From Streptomyces sp. PCS3-D2 (GTDB lineage Bacteria; Actinomycetota; Actinomycetes; Streptomycetales; Streptomycetaceae): DNA of 64,000 nt. Where the stretch lies: positions 2,415,001 to 2,479,000 of the forward strand of contig NZ_CP097800.1 of the NCBI RefSeq assembly GCF_000612545.2. The letters are read 5' to 3'. The position numbers and the translations under genes were made by a program. This document shows, one piece after another, positions 8,563 to 15,865 of the stretch; the stretch's first letter is position 1; the number at the start of each line of letters is the position of its first letter. The notes under the pieces are model-generated. The model had not been told where the DNA came from. It worked only from the letters and a program-made list of their open reading frames with translations, and did not search any database.

Positions 8563-8584
8563 TTTACTAGGACGTCCTAGTAAA
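8563..8584. promoter_or_regulatory. 22-bp perfect palindrome at the icmA 5' end
   Basis: A perfect inverted repeat with half-site TTTACTAGGAC and no spacer, ending 9 bp before the ATG on the reverse strand. It occupies the place where the -10 region of a leaderless or near-leaderless promoter would be. This suggests an operator that blocks RNA polymerase directly. Confidence 0.65.
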
Positions 8585-8597
8585 TGTCGATGGGAAA

Positions 8598-8619
8598 CCC
8601 CCGGGAGTCGTCCCGGGGG
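8598..8619 (-). terminator. Terminator of the DUF3817 gene
   Basis: A stem CCCCCGGGA/TCCCGGGGG with a 4-nt loop, followed on the reverse strand by TTTCC. It lies 22-43 nt past the DUF3817 stop. Confidence 0.7.
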
Positions 8620-8640
8620 CGGGTGACGCTCGCCTCGTCG

Positions 8641-8970
8641 TCAGGCCTTCGCGGTCGCGAGCGAGTCGTCGATCAGCGGCTCCACCTCGGCGCGGACCGT
8701 GCGCTCGACGAAGAAGGCGGCCAGCGGGATCGTGCCCGACACCAGCACCCACAGCAGCCTGCCGAAGGGCCACTTCGCCTTGGATCCCAGGTCGAAGGCG
8801 AACACCAGGTAGATCATGAACAGCACGCCGTGGGTCTGCGACACCACGAAGGTCAGATCGGCCCCGGTGTCGAAGCCGTACTTCGCCACCATGCAGGCGC
8901 ACAGGATCAGGAGCATGACCGCGGTCACGTAGGCCATGACGCGGTAGCGGGTCAGCACGCTTCGTTTCAT
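8641..8970 (-). CDS. DUF3817 integral membrane protein
   Basis: A 109-residue membrane protein of the DUF3817 family, function unknown. Three hydrophobic helices are visible: VMAYVTAVMLLILCACMV, HGVLFMIYLVFAFDLG and LLWVLVSGTIPLAAFFVE. The family signature KAKWPFGR sits in the loop before the third helix. A second DUF3817 gene with KAKWPFKK lies at 12600-12944. The GTCGGCATG context has no strong ribosome binding site. The gene is separated from the upstream MarR gene by 63 bp on the same strand, so the two could be cotranscribed. Confidence 0.85.
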   Translation of the reverse strand: MKRSVLTRYRVMAYVTAVMLLILCACMVAKYGFDTGADLTFVVSQTHGVLFMIYLVFAFDLGSKAKWPFGRLLWVLVSGTIPLAAFFVERTVRAEVEPLIDDSLATAKA

Positions 8971-9033
8971 GCCGACGAGCCTAACCGTCCGTTTTGCTCG
9001 ATCTTGACGCGGCCCCGGGATCGCGGGGCGGCC

Positions 9034-9543
9034 TCAGGACTCCTCGAAGTCGGCGGCGGCCACCCGCAGCGGGCGGAGCAGAGCGAAGATCTCGCCGCAC
9101 TCCTCGGCGTCGTAGGCGCCGAGGCCGAAGTCGACGGCCATCAGGTCCTTTGTGGCGGCCTCGACGACCTCGCGGCCCTTCTCCGTGATGGAGGCGAGGG
9201 TGCCTCGGCCGTCGTTCGGGTTGGGCCGCTTGGCGACCAGCCCGGACCTCACCAGCCGGTCCACGGTGTTGGTCACCGAGGTCGGGTGGACCATCAGCCT
9301 CTCGCCGATCTTCGACATCGGCAGCTCGCCCGCCTTGGAGAAGGTGAGCAGCACCAGCGCCTCGTAGCGCGCGAAGGTCAGCCCGTACGGCTTGACGACC
9401 GCGTCGACCTCGCCGAGCAGGATCTGGTGGGCGCGCATGATCGAGGTGATCGCGGCCATCGAGGGCACGGGCCCCCAGCGCTGCTGCCAGAGCTCGTCGG
9501 CGCGGGCGATGGGGTCGAAGGGAAGGCTGAGCGGCTTGGGCAC
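9034..9543 (-). CDS. MarR family transcriptional regulator
   Basis: A 169-residue winged-helix regulator. The MarR core is clear: LTFARYEALVLLTFSKAGELPM, then KIGERLMVHPTSVTNTVDRLVR, then the wing RPNPNDGRGTLASITEKG. The GTG start has a GGAGG only 1 nt upstream, too close to act as a normal ribosome binding site, so initiation may be leaderless. The start is kept because the N-terminal PKPLSLPFDPIARADELWQQ looks conserved. Its targets are unknown. The downstream DUF3817 gene and the decayed transporter are the nearest candidates. Confidence 0.88.
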   Translation of the reverse strand: MPKPLSLPFDPIARADELWQQRWGPVPSMAAITSIMRAHQILLGEVDAVVKPYGLTFARYEALVLLTFSKAGELPMSKIGERLMVHPTSVTNTVDRLVRSGLVAKRPNPNDGRGTLASITEKGREVVEAATKDLMAVDFGLGAYDAEECGEIFALLRPLRVAAADFEES

Positions 9544-9564
9544 GCCTCCGACCCTACCGGGAGG

Positions 9565-10213
9565 TCACTTCACGGCGGGGGCCGTCTCATCCCTCAGTCG
9601 CTCCTCCTGCCGGACCGCGCAGCGGAGTTCGGCCAGGAGAGCCAGGGCGACGACCGTACCGAGCACCCCGGCCCCCGTGACGACCACGTGCACCGGCAAG
9701 AACTCGGCGGCGACCCCGGCCAGGGCCATGCCTGCTCCCTGGAGGGTCATCAGGCCGGTGCTGAGCAGGGTCATCGCCCGGCCGCGCAACCCGTCGGGGA
9801 CGGCGTCCACGTACCACTGGTCCAGCCCCAGGGTGTAGGCGTGGGCCAGCCCGGCGAGCAGCAGCGCGAGCAGGGCGACGGGCACGCCCGGCCGGCCGGC
9901 GTAGAGGAGGAACGGCAGCAGGCCGCCGGCGGCGAGCGGGGCGACGATCCGCGAACGCGTCCGCGCACTGAGCGCGGAGCCCGCCCAGAGCTCCCCGGCC
10001 AGGGTGCCGACGGGCATGGCGCACATCATCAGGCCGAGGACGCCGGTCCCGGCGCCGATGCCGTCGGCGTACGCGGCGAGCAGCGCCTCGGGACGACGAG
10101 GAAGACGGGCGGAAGCCAGAACAACAGGGTGAGCGCCCGCAGCCGGCGCCGCCCCAGGACGGCCCGCATCCCGGCGATCGCGGAGGTCCGGGCGTCTCCT
10201 TCGAGGAGGAGCT
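9565..10213 (-). pseudogene. MFS transporter remnant, 5'-truncated and frameshifted
   Basis: This reads as the C-terminal half of a major facilitator superfamily permease: GLRGRAMTLLSTGLMTLQGAG and the last transmembrane helices are present. Upstream of residue MMCAMPVGTLAGELW the frame EALLAAYADGIGAGTGVLG continues, but it joins VLGRRRLRALTLLFWLPP only through a one-base deletion in a C-run near 10093-10096. The first half (about 200 residues, six helices) is missing. The open frame meets a truncated regulator on the other strand at about 10200-10217. It was probably once a divergent efflux gene. A sequencing error could explain the frameshift but not the truncation. Confidence 0.75.
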
Positions 10214-10217
10214 CGCG

Positions 10218-10943
10218 GTGATCCGGGCGGCCGACCCGGCCGCTGCGCGCGAGGACATCCACAGGTCGTTGGCGTGCACGCCGGGCGCGCTCGACAGCGA
10301 GCCGGGCCGGGCCCTGCTCGCCGATCCGGCCCGGTCGGTACGGGAACTGGCCGATCTGCTGGAGCGGGCCTGGGGCGTACTGGTCGAGCCGCACTGGCCC
10401 CGACTGCGGGCCCTGCTGGAGGCGGACGTCCTCATCCACACCCGCCGTCTGGCCGCCGGCGGGCTGGCGTCCCTCTTCGACGGCCTGCACCCTGATCCCT
10501 CCTGGGACCCCGCGTCTCTCACCCTCACCATCGAGCGGCCCAGCCACCACGACCGGGTGCTGGGCGGCCAGGGGCTGCTGCTCATGCCGAGCGCCTTCGT
10601 CTGGCCGCAGATCGCGGGCGGCTTCGACCCGCCCTGGCGGCCGACCGTCGTCTATCCGGCGCGCGGCATCGGCGCCCTGTGGACCCCGGCGGACCAGGAC
10701 ACGCCGACCGCGCTGACCCGGCTGCTGGGCCGGGCCCGGGCGGACGTCCTGTGCGCGCTGGAGGAGCCGGCGTCCACGACCGCCCTGGCCCACCGCCTCG
10801 GCCTGGCCCCCTCCACCGTCTCGGCCCACCTGGGGATCCTGCAGGCCGCAGGTTTGCTCGTCTCCGTCCGCCCCGGGCACCAGGTCCTCTACGAACGCAC
10901 CCCGCTGGCCATCGCCCTCACCACCGGGAGCGCCGCCGACTGA
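10218..10943 (+). pseudogene. ArsR-type (DUF5937-like) regulator, N-terminally truncated
   Basis: This 241-residue frame has the central ligand-type region of DUF5937 helix-turn-helix proteins (LEADVLIHTRRLAAGGLASLF, VWPQIAGGFDPPWRPT) and a C-terminal ArsR winged helix (ALAHRLGLAPSTVSAHLGIL). Relatives have roughly 80 more residues at the N-terminus. Here the reading frame runs back into the fragment of the opposite-strand MFS gene. A GTG at 10218 has a GGAGG about 8 nt upstream, so a shortened protein could still be made. A single deletion that removed both 5' ends and the shared promoter region is the simplest explanation. Confidence 0.65.
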
Positions 10944-11074
10944 CCGGCGCGGGCGGTGTCGCACGACCGAGCCGACGGACCGTCATGTCACCATATTCCG
11001 GTCATACATCCCTACCGCGTCACCGCCTCACCGCCTCACGGCCCGCCCCCGACCCTTCGTCGCGAGGAATCCGG

Positions 11075-12109
11075 ATGCCACCCGTCGCTCCCAGGCCCGT
11101 CGCCGTCCTCGGCCTCCTCCTGCTCCTCGCCGCGGCCGCCGCCTGCACCACCGCGCCGGATCACGGGCCGCGCGGTCCCGCCGCCGGCCAAGCCGCCGGC
11201 CCCACGGCCACGGCCGCCCACGGCGAGTCCCCGTTCTGGGTGGACCCCGACAGCGAGGCCGCCCGGCAGGTCGCGGCCTGGGAGGCGACGGGCCGCTACG
11301 CCGACGCCCAGGTACTGCGCCGGATCGCGGACCGGCCGGTCGCCCTGTGGGGACGACCGGGCGATCCCGGACCCGGGATCCGCCGGGCCCGCGCGGCCGC
11401 GAAGGCCTCCGGGCGGACGCTGGTCCTGGCCGCGCACCACATCCCGCCCCGCGGCTGCGGGCAGCCGCCCGCGGGCGGCGCCGCCGACGCCCGCGCCTAC
11501 CGCGACTGGATCGACGCGTTCGCCGATGCCATCGGCGACGCCCGGGCCCTCGTCGTGCTGGAGCCGCACGCCGTCGCGCACGCCGTCGACGGCTGCGTGC
11601 GCGCCGAGCACCGCGCCGAGCGCTACCGGCTGCTCTCCGAGGCCGTCGACCGGCTCAAGCGGAACCGCCACACGAAGGTCTATCTGGACGCCGGCGGGCC
11701 GACGTGGATCCGCGACCCGGCGGATCTCGCCGGCCCGCTCCGCCGCGCGGGCCTCGACCGCGCCGACGGCTTCGCCCTCAACGTCTCCGGCTTCCAGCCC
11801 GACGCGGCCGTACGGGCCTACGGCGCGAAGCTCTCCCGGGCGGTCGAGGGCCGGCACTTCGTCGTCGACACCGGCCGCAACGGCGAGGGGCCCCTGCCGG
11901 GTGACCGCGGACGCGTCTCCTGCAACCCGCCGGGCCGCGCGCTCGGCACGCCGCCGACCGACCGGACCGGCGACCCGCTCGTGGACGCGTACCTCTGGGT
12001 GAAACGGCCCGGCGAGTCCGACGGAACCTGCCGCGGTGGCCCGGCGGCCGGCGCCTGGTGGCCCGAACAGGCCCTCGGCCTGGCCCGCCGGGCACGGGGC
12101 GCCTCGTAG
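11075..12109 (+). CDS. GH6-like lipoprotein lacking canonical catalytic aspartates
   Basis: A 344-residue exported lipoprotein: a signal peptide with a long Leu/Ala core ends in AAAAAC, a lipobox-type cysteine. The mature part follows glycoside hydrolase family 6 (cellobiohydrolases and endoglucanases) along its length: the strand VYLDAGGPTW, the stretch GFALNVSGFQPD, VVDTGRNGEGP, CNPPGRALGTPPT and WVKRPGESDGTC. However, the usual RDCG motif is RGCG (Gly at residue 127) and the usual EPD motif is EPH (His at residue 165). These two Asp residues are the pKa-modulating and general acid residues in the family. Cellulase activity is therefore doubtful, and a glucan-binding or altered role is possible. 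The ATG has GAGG upstream. Confidence 0.8.
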   Translation: MPPVAPRPVAVLGLLLLLAAAAACTTAPDHGPRGPAAGQAAGPTATAAHGESPFWVDPDSEAARQVAAWEATGRYADAQVLRRIADRPVALWGRPGDPGPGIRRARAAAKASGRTLVLAAHHIPPRGCGQPPAGGAADARAYRDWIDAFADAIGDARALVVLEPHAVAHAVDGCVRAEHRAERYRLLSEAVDRLKRNRHTKVYLDAGGPTWIRDPADLAGPLRRAGLDRADGFALNVSGFQPDAAVRAYGAKLSRAVEGRHFVVDTGRNGEGPLPGDRGRVSCNPPGRALGTPPTDRTGDPLVDAYLWVKRPGESDGTCRGGPAAGAWWPEQALGLARRARGAS

Positions 12110-12246
12110 GCCGTGTCCGCGGAGCAGCGCCGGGCGCACCCGGACGCCCGACGGCGACGCCGCGAGGTGCGGCCACCCCCCCGTTCCCACGCTGCGAGCG
12201 ATCGCTCAACAGTGAGCGCGGTCAGCCGGATGGGGGTCCGAGCATG

Positions 12247-12284
12247 CGCGAGCGCCCCCGGCCGATCGGCCGGGGGCGCTCGCG
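12247..12284. terminator. 38-bp perfect palindrome, bidirectional terminator
   Basis: A perfect self-complementary sequence centred between 12265 and 12266, with arms rich in GCGCCCCCGGCC. It lies between the convergent GH6-like and thiamine-binding genes. A smaller palindrome, GAGCGATCGCTC, lies at 12196-12207. Confidence 0.8.
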
Positions 12285-12306
12285 GCGTGGGGCGGGAACG
12301 GGTCGT

Positions 12307-12603
12307 TCACCCCTGCGCGAGGTGACGCTCCACCGTCTCCACCTTCGAGGTGATCCCGTCGGTGACGCCGGGGCGGATGTCGGCCTTCAGGATGAAGGAG
12401 ACACGGGGCGCCCGCTCCTCGACGGCGGCGACCGCGCGCCGGATCACGTCCATGACCTCGTCCCACTCACCTTCGACGGTGGTGAACATGGCGTCGGTGC
12501 GGTTCGGGAGCCCTGACTCGCGGACCACGCGGACGGCGTCGGCGACGTACTCGCCCACCTCTTCACCGACCCCGAGCGGGGTCACCGAGAACGCGACGAT
12601 CAC
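12307..12603 (-). CDS. MTH1187/YkoF-type thiamine-binding protein
   Basis: A 98-residue protein of the MTH1187 (DUF77) family, which has a ferredoxin-like fold and forms tetramers. Members bind thiamine or its derivatives. Recognisable parts are [35 protein letters not shown] and [13 protein letters not shown]. The start is a GTG that overlaps the stop of the upstream DUF3817 gene (GTGA), which implies translational coupling. No TPP riboswitch was found upstream. The role of pairing with DUF3817 is unknown. Confidence 0.88.
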   Translation of the reverse strand: MIVAFSVTPLGVGEEVGEYVADAVRVVRESGLPNRTDAMFTTVEGEWDEVMDVIRRAVAAVEERAPRVSFILKADIRPGVTDGITSKVETVERHLAQG

Positions 12604-12944
12604 GCCCGGGCCGCCTCACGGGCACGGGCCGCGACCACGCTGTCGGCCTCTTCGCGCTTGAGCAGCTTGTCGCCGTAGAGGCCGCCCAGGGGCACCACCG
12701 AGAGGACGAAGAAGAACAGGGCCTTCTTGAACGGCCACTTCGCCTTGTACCACACGTCCAGCAGCAGCACCGAGTAGACCATGAACAGGAACGCGTGCAG
12801 CAGGCCCAGCGGCAGCAGCAGGTAGTCGATGTCCGAGACCCGGCTCAGCAGCGAGCCGAAGATCAGCAGGGCCGGGAACGACAGCGCCTCCGGGACGGAG
12901 ACGAGGCGCAGGCGGTGCAGGGCGGAGGCGGTCTTGATGTCCAC
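12600..12944 (-). CDS. DUF3817 integral membrane protein (second copy)
   Basis: A 114-residue membrane protein of the DUF3817 family with helices at [35 protein letters not shown] and [17 protein letters not shown], and the family motif YKAKWPFKK. The GTG start ([14 protein letters not shown]) has GAAGG about 6 nt upstream and was preferred to a much longer open frame without a ribosome binding site. It is the first gene of a two-gene unit with the thiamine-binding protein and is divergent from the AIM24 cluster. It differs clearly from the copy at 8641-8970, so it is an older paralogue. Confidence 0.85.
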   Translation of the reverse strand: MDIKTASALHRLRLVSVPEALSFPALLIFGSLLSRVSDIDYLLLPLGLLHAFLFMVYSVLLLDVWYKAKWPFKKALFFFVLSVVPLGGLYGDKLLKREEADSVVAARAREAARA

Positions 12945-13132
12945 GTGGAACCTTCGGGGAGGGAGGCCGGGGTCGCCATCCAGTGTCTCAGCCGCTTTGC
13001 GGGATCTTGACCCGGCCCCTCCGCCGCGGCACGGGCCGGGCCGGACCGCGATCGCTCCCAAACGCCCGGGTGTGTCATATATCCGGCCACGGGACTCTGT
13101 TCGGGTCCGCCCCCTGCCGATAACGTCTTCCC

Positions 13133-13771
13133 GTGGCTCAGTTCCGACTCCAAGGCAGCAAGGTGCTGGCCGTCGACCTGACCGGGGACGCCGTGAAAGC
13201 GAAGAACGGCTCCATGGTCGCGTACGACGGGCAGATGGCCTTCAAGAAGATGACCGGCGGCGGCGAAGGCCTCCGCGGCATGGTGACCCGCCGGCTGACC
13301 GGCGAACAGATGACGGTGATGGAGGTACAGGGGCACGGCACCTGCTTCTTCGCCGACCGCGCAAGTGAGATCAATCTGGTCAATCTGCACGGTGAGAAGC
13401 TCCACGTCGAGTCCAGCAACCTGCTGTGCACGGACGCCGGCCTGCGCACCGGCACCACGTTCACCGGTCTGCGCGGCGCCTCGACGGGCAACGGTCTGTT
13501 CACCACGACGGTGGAGGGCTCGGGGCAGGCCGCGATCATCTCCGACGGCCCGGCCGTGGTGCTGCGCGTGAGCGCCCAGTACCCGCTGTCCGTCGACCCG
13601 GGGGCGTACATCGCGCACACCGGCAACCTCCAGCAGTCCTTCCAGTCCGGCGTGACCTTCCGCACGCTGATCGGCGAGGGCTCCGGCGAGGCGTTCCAGA
13701 TCCGCTTCGAGGGCGAGGGCCTGGTCTACGTGCAGCCGAGCGAACGCAACACCGTCGGGGGCGATCTCTGA
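13133..13771 (+). CDS. AIM24 family protein, first of three
   Basis: A 212-residue beta-rich protein of the AIM24 family (named for a yeast mitochondrial protein; related to TRAP-like beta rolls). Function in bacteria is not established. Family features include LTGEQMTVMEVQGHGTCFFA, INLVNLHGEKLHVESSNLL and GLFTTTVEGSGQAAIIS. No signal peptide or membrane segment is seen. The GTG start lacks a ribosome binding site, and a GATAAC -10-like element lies at about 13120-13125, so the message may be leaderless. The stop overlaps the start of the next AIM24 gene by one base. Confidence 0.87.
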   Translation: MAQFRLQGSKVLAVDLTGDAVKAKNGSMVAYDGQMAFKKMTGGGEGLRGMVTRRLTGEQMTVMEVQGHGTCFFADRASEINLVNLHGEKLHVESSNLLCTDAGLRTGTTFTGLRGASTGNGLFTTTVEGSGQAAIISDGPAVVLRVSAQYPLSVDPGAYIAHTGNLQQSFQSGVTFRTLIGEGSGEAFQIRFEGEGLVYVQPSERNTVGGDL

Positions 13772-14421
13772 TGCCGTTCCGCGAGATCAACTCGAAGATG
13801 GTCGAGGCCCAGGTCGTCCCGGGTCAGAAGATGTTCAGCCAGCGCGGCGCGATGCTCGCCTACCGCGGCGACGTCTCCTTCACCCCGAGCATGACGGGCG
13901 GTCAGGGCGGCGTCATGGGCATGATCGGGCGCCGCGTGGCCAACGAGCAGACCCCGCTGATGGCGGTCGAGGGCAGCGGGACCGTGATGTTCGGGCACGG
14001 CGGCCACCACATCCAGGTGATCAACCTGACCGGCGAAACCCTCTACGTGGAGGCCGACCGGCTGCTCGCCTTCGACGGCACCCTCCAGCAGGGCACGATG
14101 TTCATGGGGTCGCAGGGCGGGGTCATGGGCATGGTCCGCGGCCAGGTGACCGGACAGGGCCTCTTCACCACCACCCTCAAGGGCCACGGCTCGGTCGCCG
14201 TGATGGCCCACGGCGGGGTCATGGAACTCCCGATCACCGCGAACCGGCCGGTCCACGTGGACCCGCAGGCGTACGTGGCCCACCACGGGGACGTCAGGAA
14301 CAAGCTCTCCACCGCCCTCGGCTGGCGGGACATGGTGGGGCGCGGCTCGGGCGAGGCGTTCCAGCTGGAACTGTCCGGCCAGGGCGCGGTGTACGTACAG
14401 GCCTCCGAGGAGAAGCTGTGA
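13771..14421 (+). CDS. AIM24 family protein, second of three
   Basis: A 216-residue paralogue of the preceding gene. Shared features are LMAVEGSGTVMFGHGGHHI, VINLTGETLYVEADRLLAF, GLFTTTLKGHGSVAVMAHG and the C-terminal GRGSGEAFQLELSGQGAVYV. It has a Gly/Met-rich insert (GGQGGVMGMIGRR). Translation is tightly coupled at both ends: the start overlaps the upstream stop (TGATG), and the stop overlaps the downstream start (GTGA). This suggests equal amounts of the three proteins and a hetero-oligomer, which is an inference. Confidence 0.87.
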   Translation: MPFREINSKMVEAQVVPGQKMFSQRGAMLAYRGDVSFTPSMTGGQGGVMGMIGRRVANEQTPLMAVEGSGTVMFGHGGHHIQVINLTGETLYVEADRLLAFDGTLQQGTMFMGSQGGVMGMVRGQVTGQGLFTTTLKGHGSVAVMAHGGVMELPITANRPVHVDPQAYVAHHGDVRNKLSTALGWRDMVGRGSGEAFQLELSGQGAVYVQASEEKL

Positions 14422-15236
14422 ACTTTGGCCCCGTGACGGGCGGGCCCGGCGGCCCGACGGTCTTCGACCCGTACACGCTGCCGTCGGACGACAACGTGAA
14501 CGCCTACACCTTCTGCGTGGAGCTCAAGGGGAGCCAGTGGTTCCTGCAGAAGGGCAAGATGATCTCGTACTACGGGCGCATCGAGTTCAACGGCATCGGC
14601 AACGGGCGCTTCGACCGCCTGCTGCGCACCAGTTTCCACTCCCCGCTGCACGCCAGCGACTGGGTGGTCGCCGAGGGCCAGGGCAAGATGCTGCTGGCCG
14701 ACCGGGCGTTCGATGTGAACTCGTACGACCTGGACGACGGGAACCTGACGATCCGCTCGGGCAACCTGCTCGCCTACCAGCCCTCGCTCGCCCTGAAGCA
14801 GTCGATCGTCCCGGGCTTCCTGACACTGATCGGGACCGGGAAGTTCGTGGCGGCCTCCAACGGGCCGGTGGTGTTCATGGAGCCGCCGCTGCGCGTGGAC
14901 CCGCAGGCGCTCGTCGGATGGGCGGACTGCCCGTCTCCCTGTCACCATTACGATCACGGCTACATGTCCGGCGTGATGGGCGGACTGCGCTCGCTGACCG
15001 GCATCGGGGGAACCTCGGGCGAGGAGCACCAGTTCGAGTTCGTCGGAGCGGGGACGGTGCTGCTGCAGTCCTCGGAGATGCTGATGGCGGAGCAGTCGGT
15101 CGGCACGGTGGGTGCCGGGGCGGCCACGGGCAACGCACAGGGCGTGCCGGGGGCCGGCCAGGGACCCCTGGGGCAGGTGGGTGTGCCGAGGATGCCGGGA
15201 CAGCTGGGTGATCTCCAGCGGCGCCTGGGACTGTAA
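14418..15236 (+). CDS. AIM24 family protein, third of three, with extensions
   Basis: A 272-residue and more divergent paralogue. The AIM24 core runs from about residue 30 (FCVELKGSQWFLQKGKMISY) to about 218 (FEFVGAGTVLLQSSEML). It adds an N-terminal Gly/Pro segment, a CPSPCHHYDHGYMSG insert rich in Cys and His near residues 176-190 that might bind metal, and a Gly/Ala/Pro-rich tail that ends in LGDLQRRLGL. The GTG start overlaps the second gene by 4 nt. The cluster ends just before the absC promoter. Confidence 0.85.
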   Translation: MNFGPVTGGPGGPTVFDPYTLPSDDNVNAYTFCVELKGSQWFLQKGKMISYYGRIEFNGIGNGRFDRLLRTSFHSPLHASDWVVAEGQGKMLLADRAFDVNSYDLDDGNLTIRSGNLLAYQPSLALKQSIVPGFLTLIGTGKFVAASNGPVVFMEPPLRVDPQALVGWADCPSPCHHYDHGYMSGVMGGLRSLTGIGGTSGEEHQFEFVGAGTVLLQSSEMLMAEQSVGTVGAGAATGNAQGVPGAGQGPLGQVGVPRMPGQLGDLQRRLGL

Positions 15237-15255
15237 CGGCCGGGACTTTCGACCT

Positions 15256-15285
15256 TTGTACGCAATTCAACTTTTTAGGTAGAGT
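15256..15285 (+). promoter_or_regulatory. Predicted absC promoter
   Basis: TTGTAC (15256-15261) and TAGAGT (15280-15285) with an 18-nt spacer. The expected transcription start falls on or next to the ATG at 15292, so the message may be leaderless. A weak AACT...AGTT symmetry across the -10 could allow autoregulation. Confidence 0.55.
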
Positions 15286-15291
15286 TCATTC

Positions 15292-15777
15292 ATGGAGACC
15301 ATGGAGACCGAGACGGCAACGCGCTGGCTCACCGACGCGGAGCAGTGCGCCTGGCGCACTCACCTGGACGTCAGCAGGCTGCTCATGCACCAGCTGGAAA
15401 AGGATCTCCAGCCCTTCGGACTCACCAACAACGACTACGAGATCCTCGTGAACCTCTCGGAGTCGCAGGAGCACCGGATGCGCATGAGCGATCTCGCGAC
15501 CGCGACCCTGCAGTCCAAGAGCCGGCTCTCGCACCAGATCACGCGCATGGAGACGGCGGGCCTGGTCCGCCGGGTCAACTGCGAGTCCGACCGCCGCGGC
15601 CTGTACGCGGTGCTCACGGACGAGGGCATGGAGACGATGCGGAAGGTCGCCCCGCACCACGTGGCGTCCGTCCGCCGGCACTTCATCGACTTGCTGCCGC
15701 CGGAGGCCCTGGCGGCGCTGCGCACCTCCCTGACCCCGGTCGCGGAGCACCTGCGCGGCACCCGCGGCAAGGTCTGA
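15292..15777 (+). CDS. absC: MarR family regulator AbsC
   Basis: A 161-residue MarR-type regulator. It matches S. coelicolor AbsC as I recall it, a protein needed for antibiotic production under some conditions and linked to zinc homeostasis. The winged helix is LTNNDYEILVNLSESQEH, then MSDLATATLQSKSRLSHQI, then the wing NCESDRRGLYAVLTDEG. A second in-frame ATG (15301, giving METETATRWL) may be the true start. If transcription starts at 15292, both are possible. The gene stands alone and is convergent with meaB. Confidence 0.88.
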   Translation: METMETETATRWLTDAEQCAWRTHLDVSRLLMHQLEKDLQPFGLTNNDYEILVNLSESQEHRMRMSDLATATLQSKSRLSHQITRMETAGLVRRVNCESDRRGLYAVLTDEGMETMRKVAPHHVASVRRHFIDLLPPEALAALRTSLTPVAEHLRGTRGKV

Positions 15778-15803
15778 GCCGGTCCAGGTCGGTCCGGGCG
15801 CCC

Positions 15804-15837
15804 GGATCGCCCCGCCCGGCAGCGGGCGGGGCGATCC
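15804..15837. terminator. Bidirectional terminator between absC and meaB
   Basis: A perfect 15-bp stem, GGATCGCCCCGCCCG with its complement, and a GCAG loop. Confidence 0.85.
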
Positions 15838-15865
15838 GCCCGCTGCCCGCCCGCCGCCGGGGCCG

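Noticed and set aside
10029-10964. 311-codon reverse frame opposite the truncated regulator
   Set aside because: Only its last part belongs to the MFS remnant. The rest is a low-complexity shadow of the regulator gene.
12121-12325. Short forward frames between the GH6-like and thiamine-binding genes
   Set aside because: They cross the palindromic terminator and are Arg/Pro/Ala-rich shadows.
12945-13020. CTGAGA sequence upstream of the DUF3817/thiamine-binding genes, considered as a TPP riboswitch
   Set aside because: The other conserved TPP elements (ACCTGAT and the long paired stems) are missing, so the match is chance.
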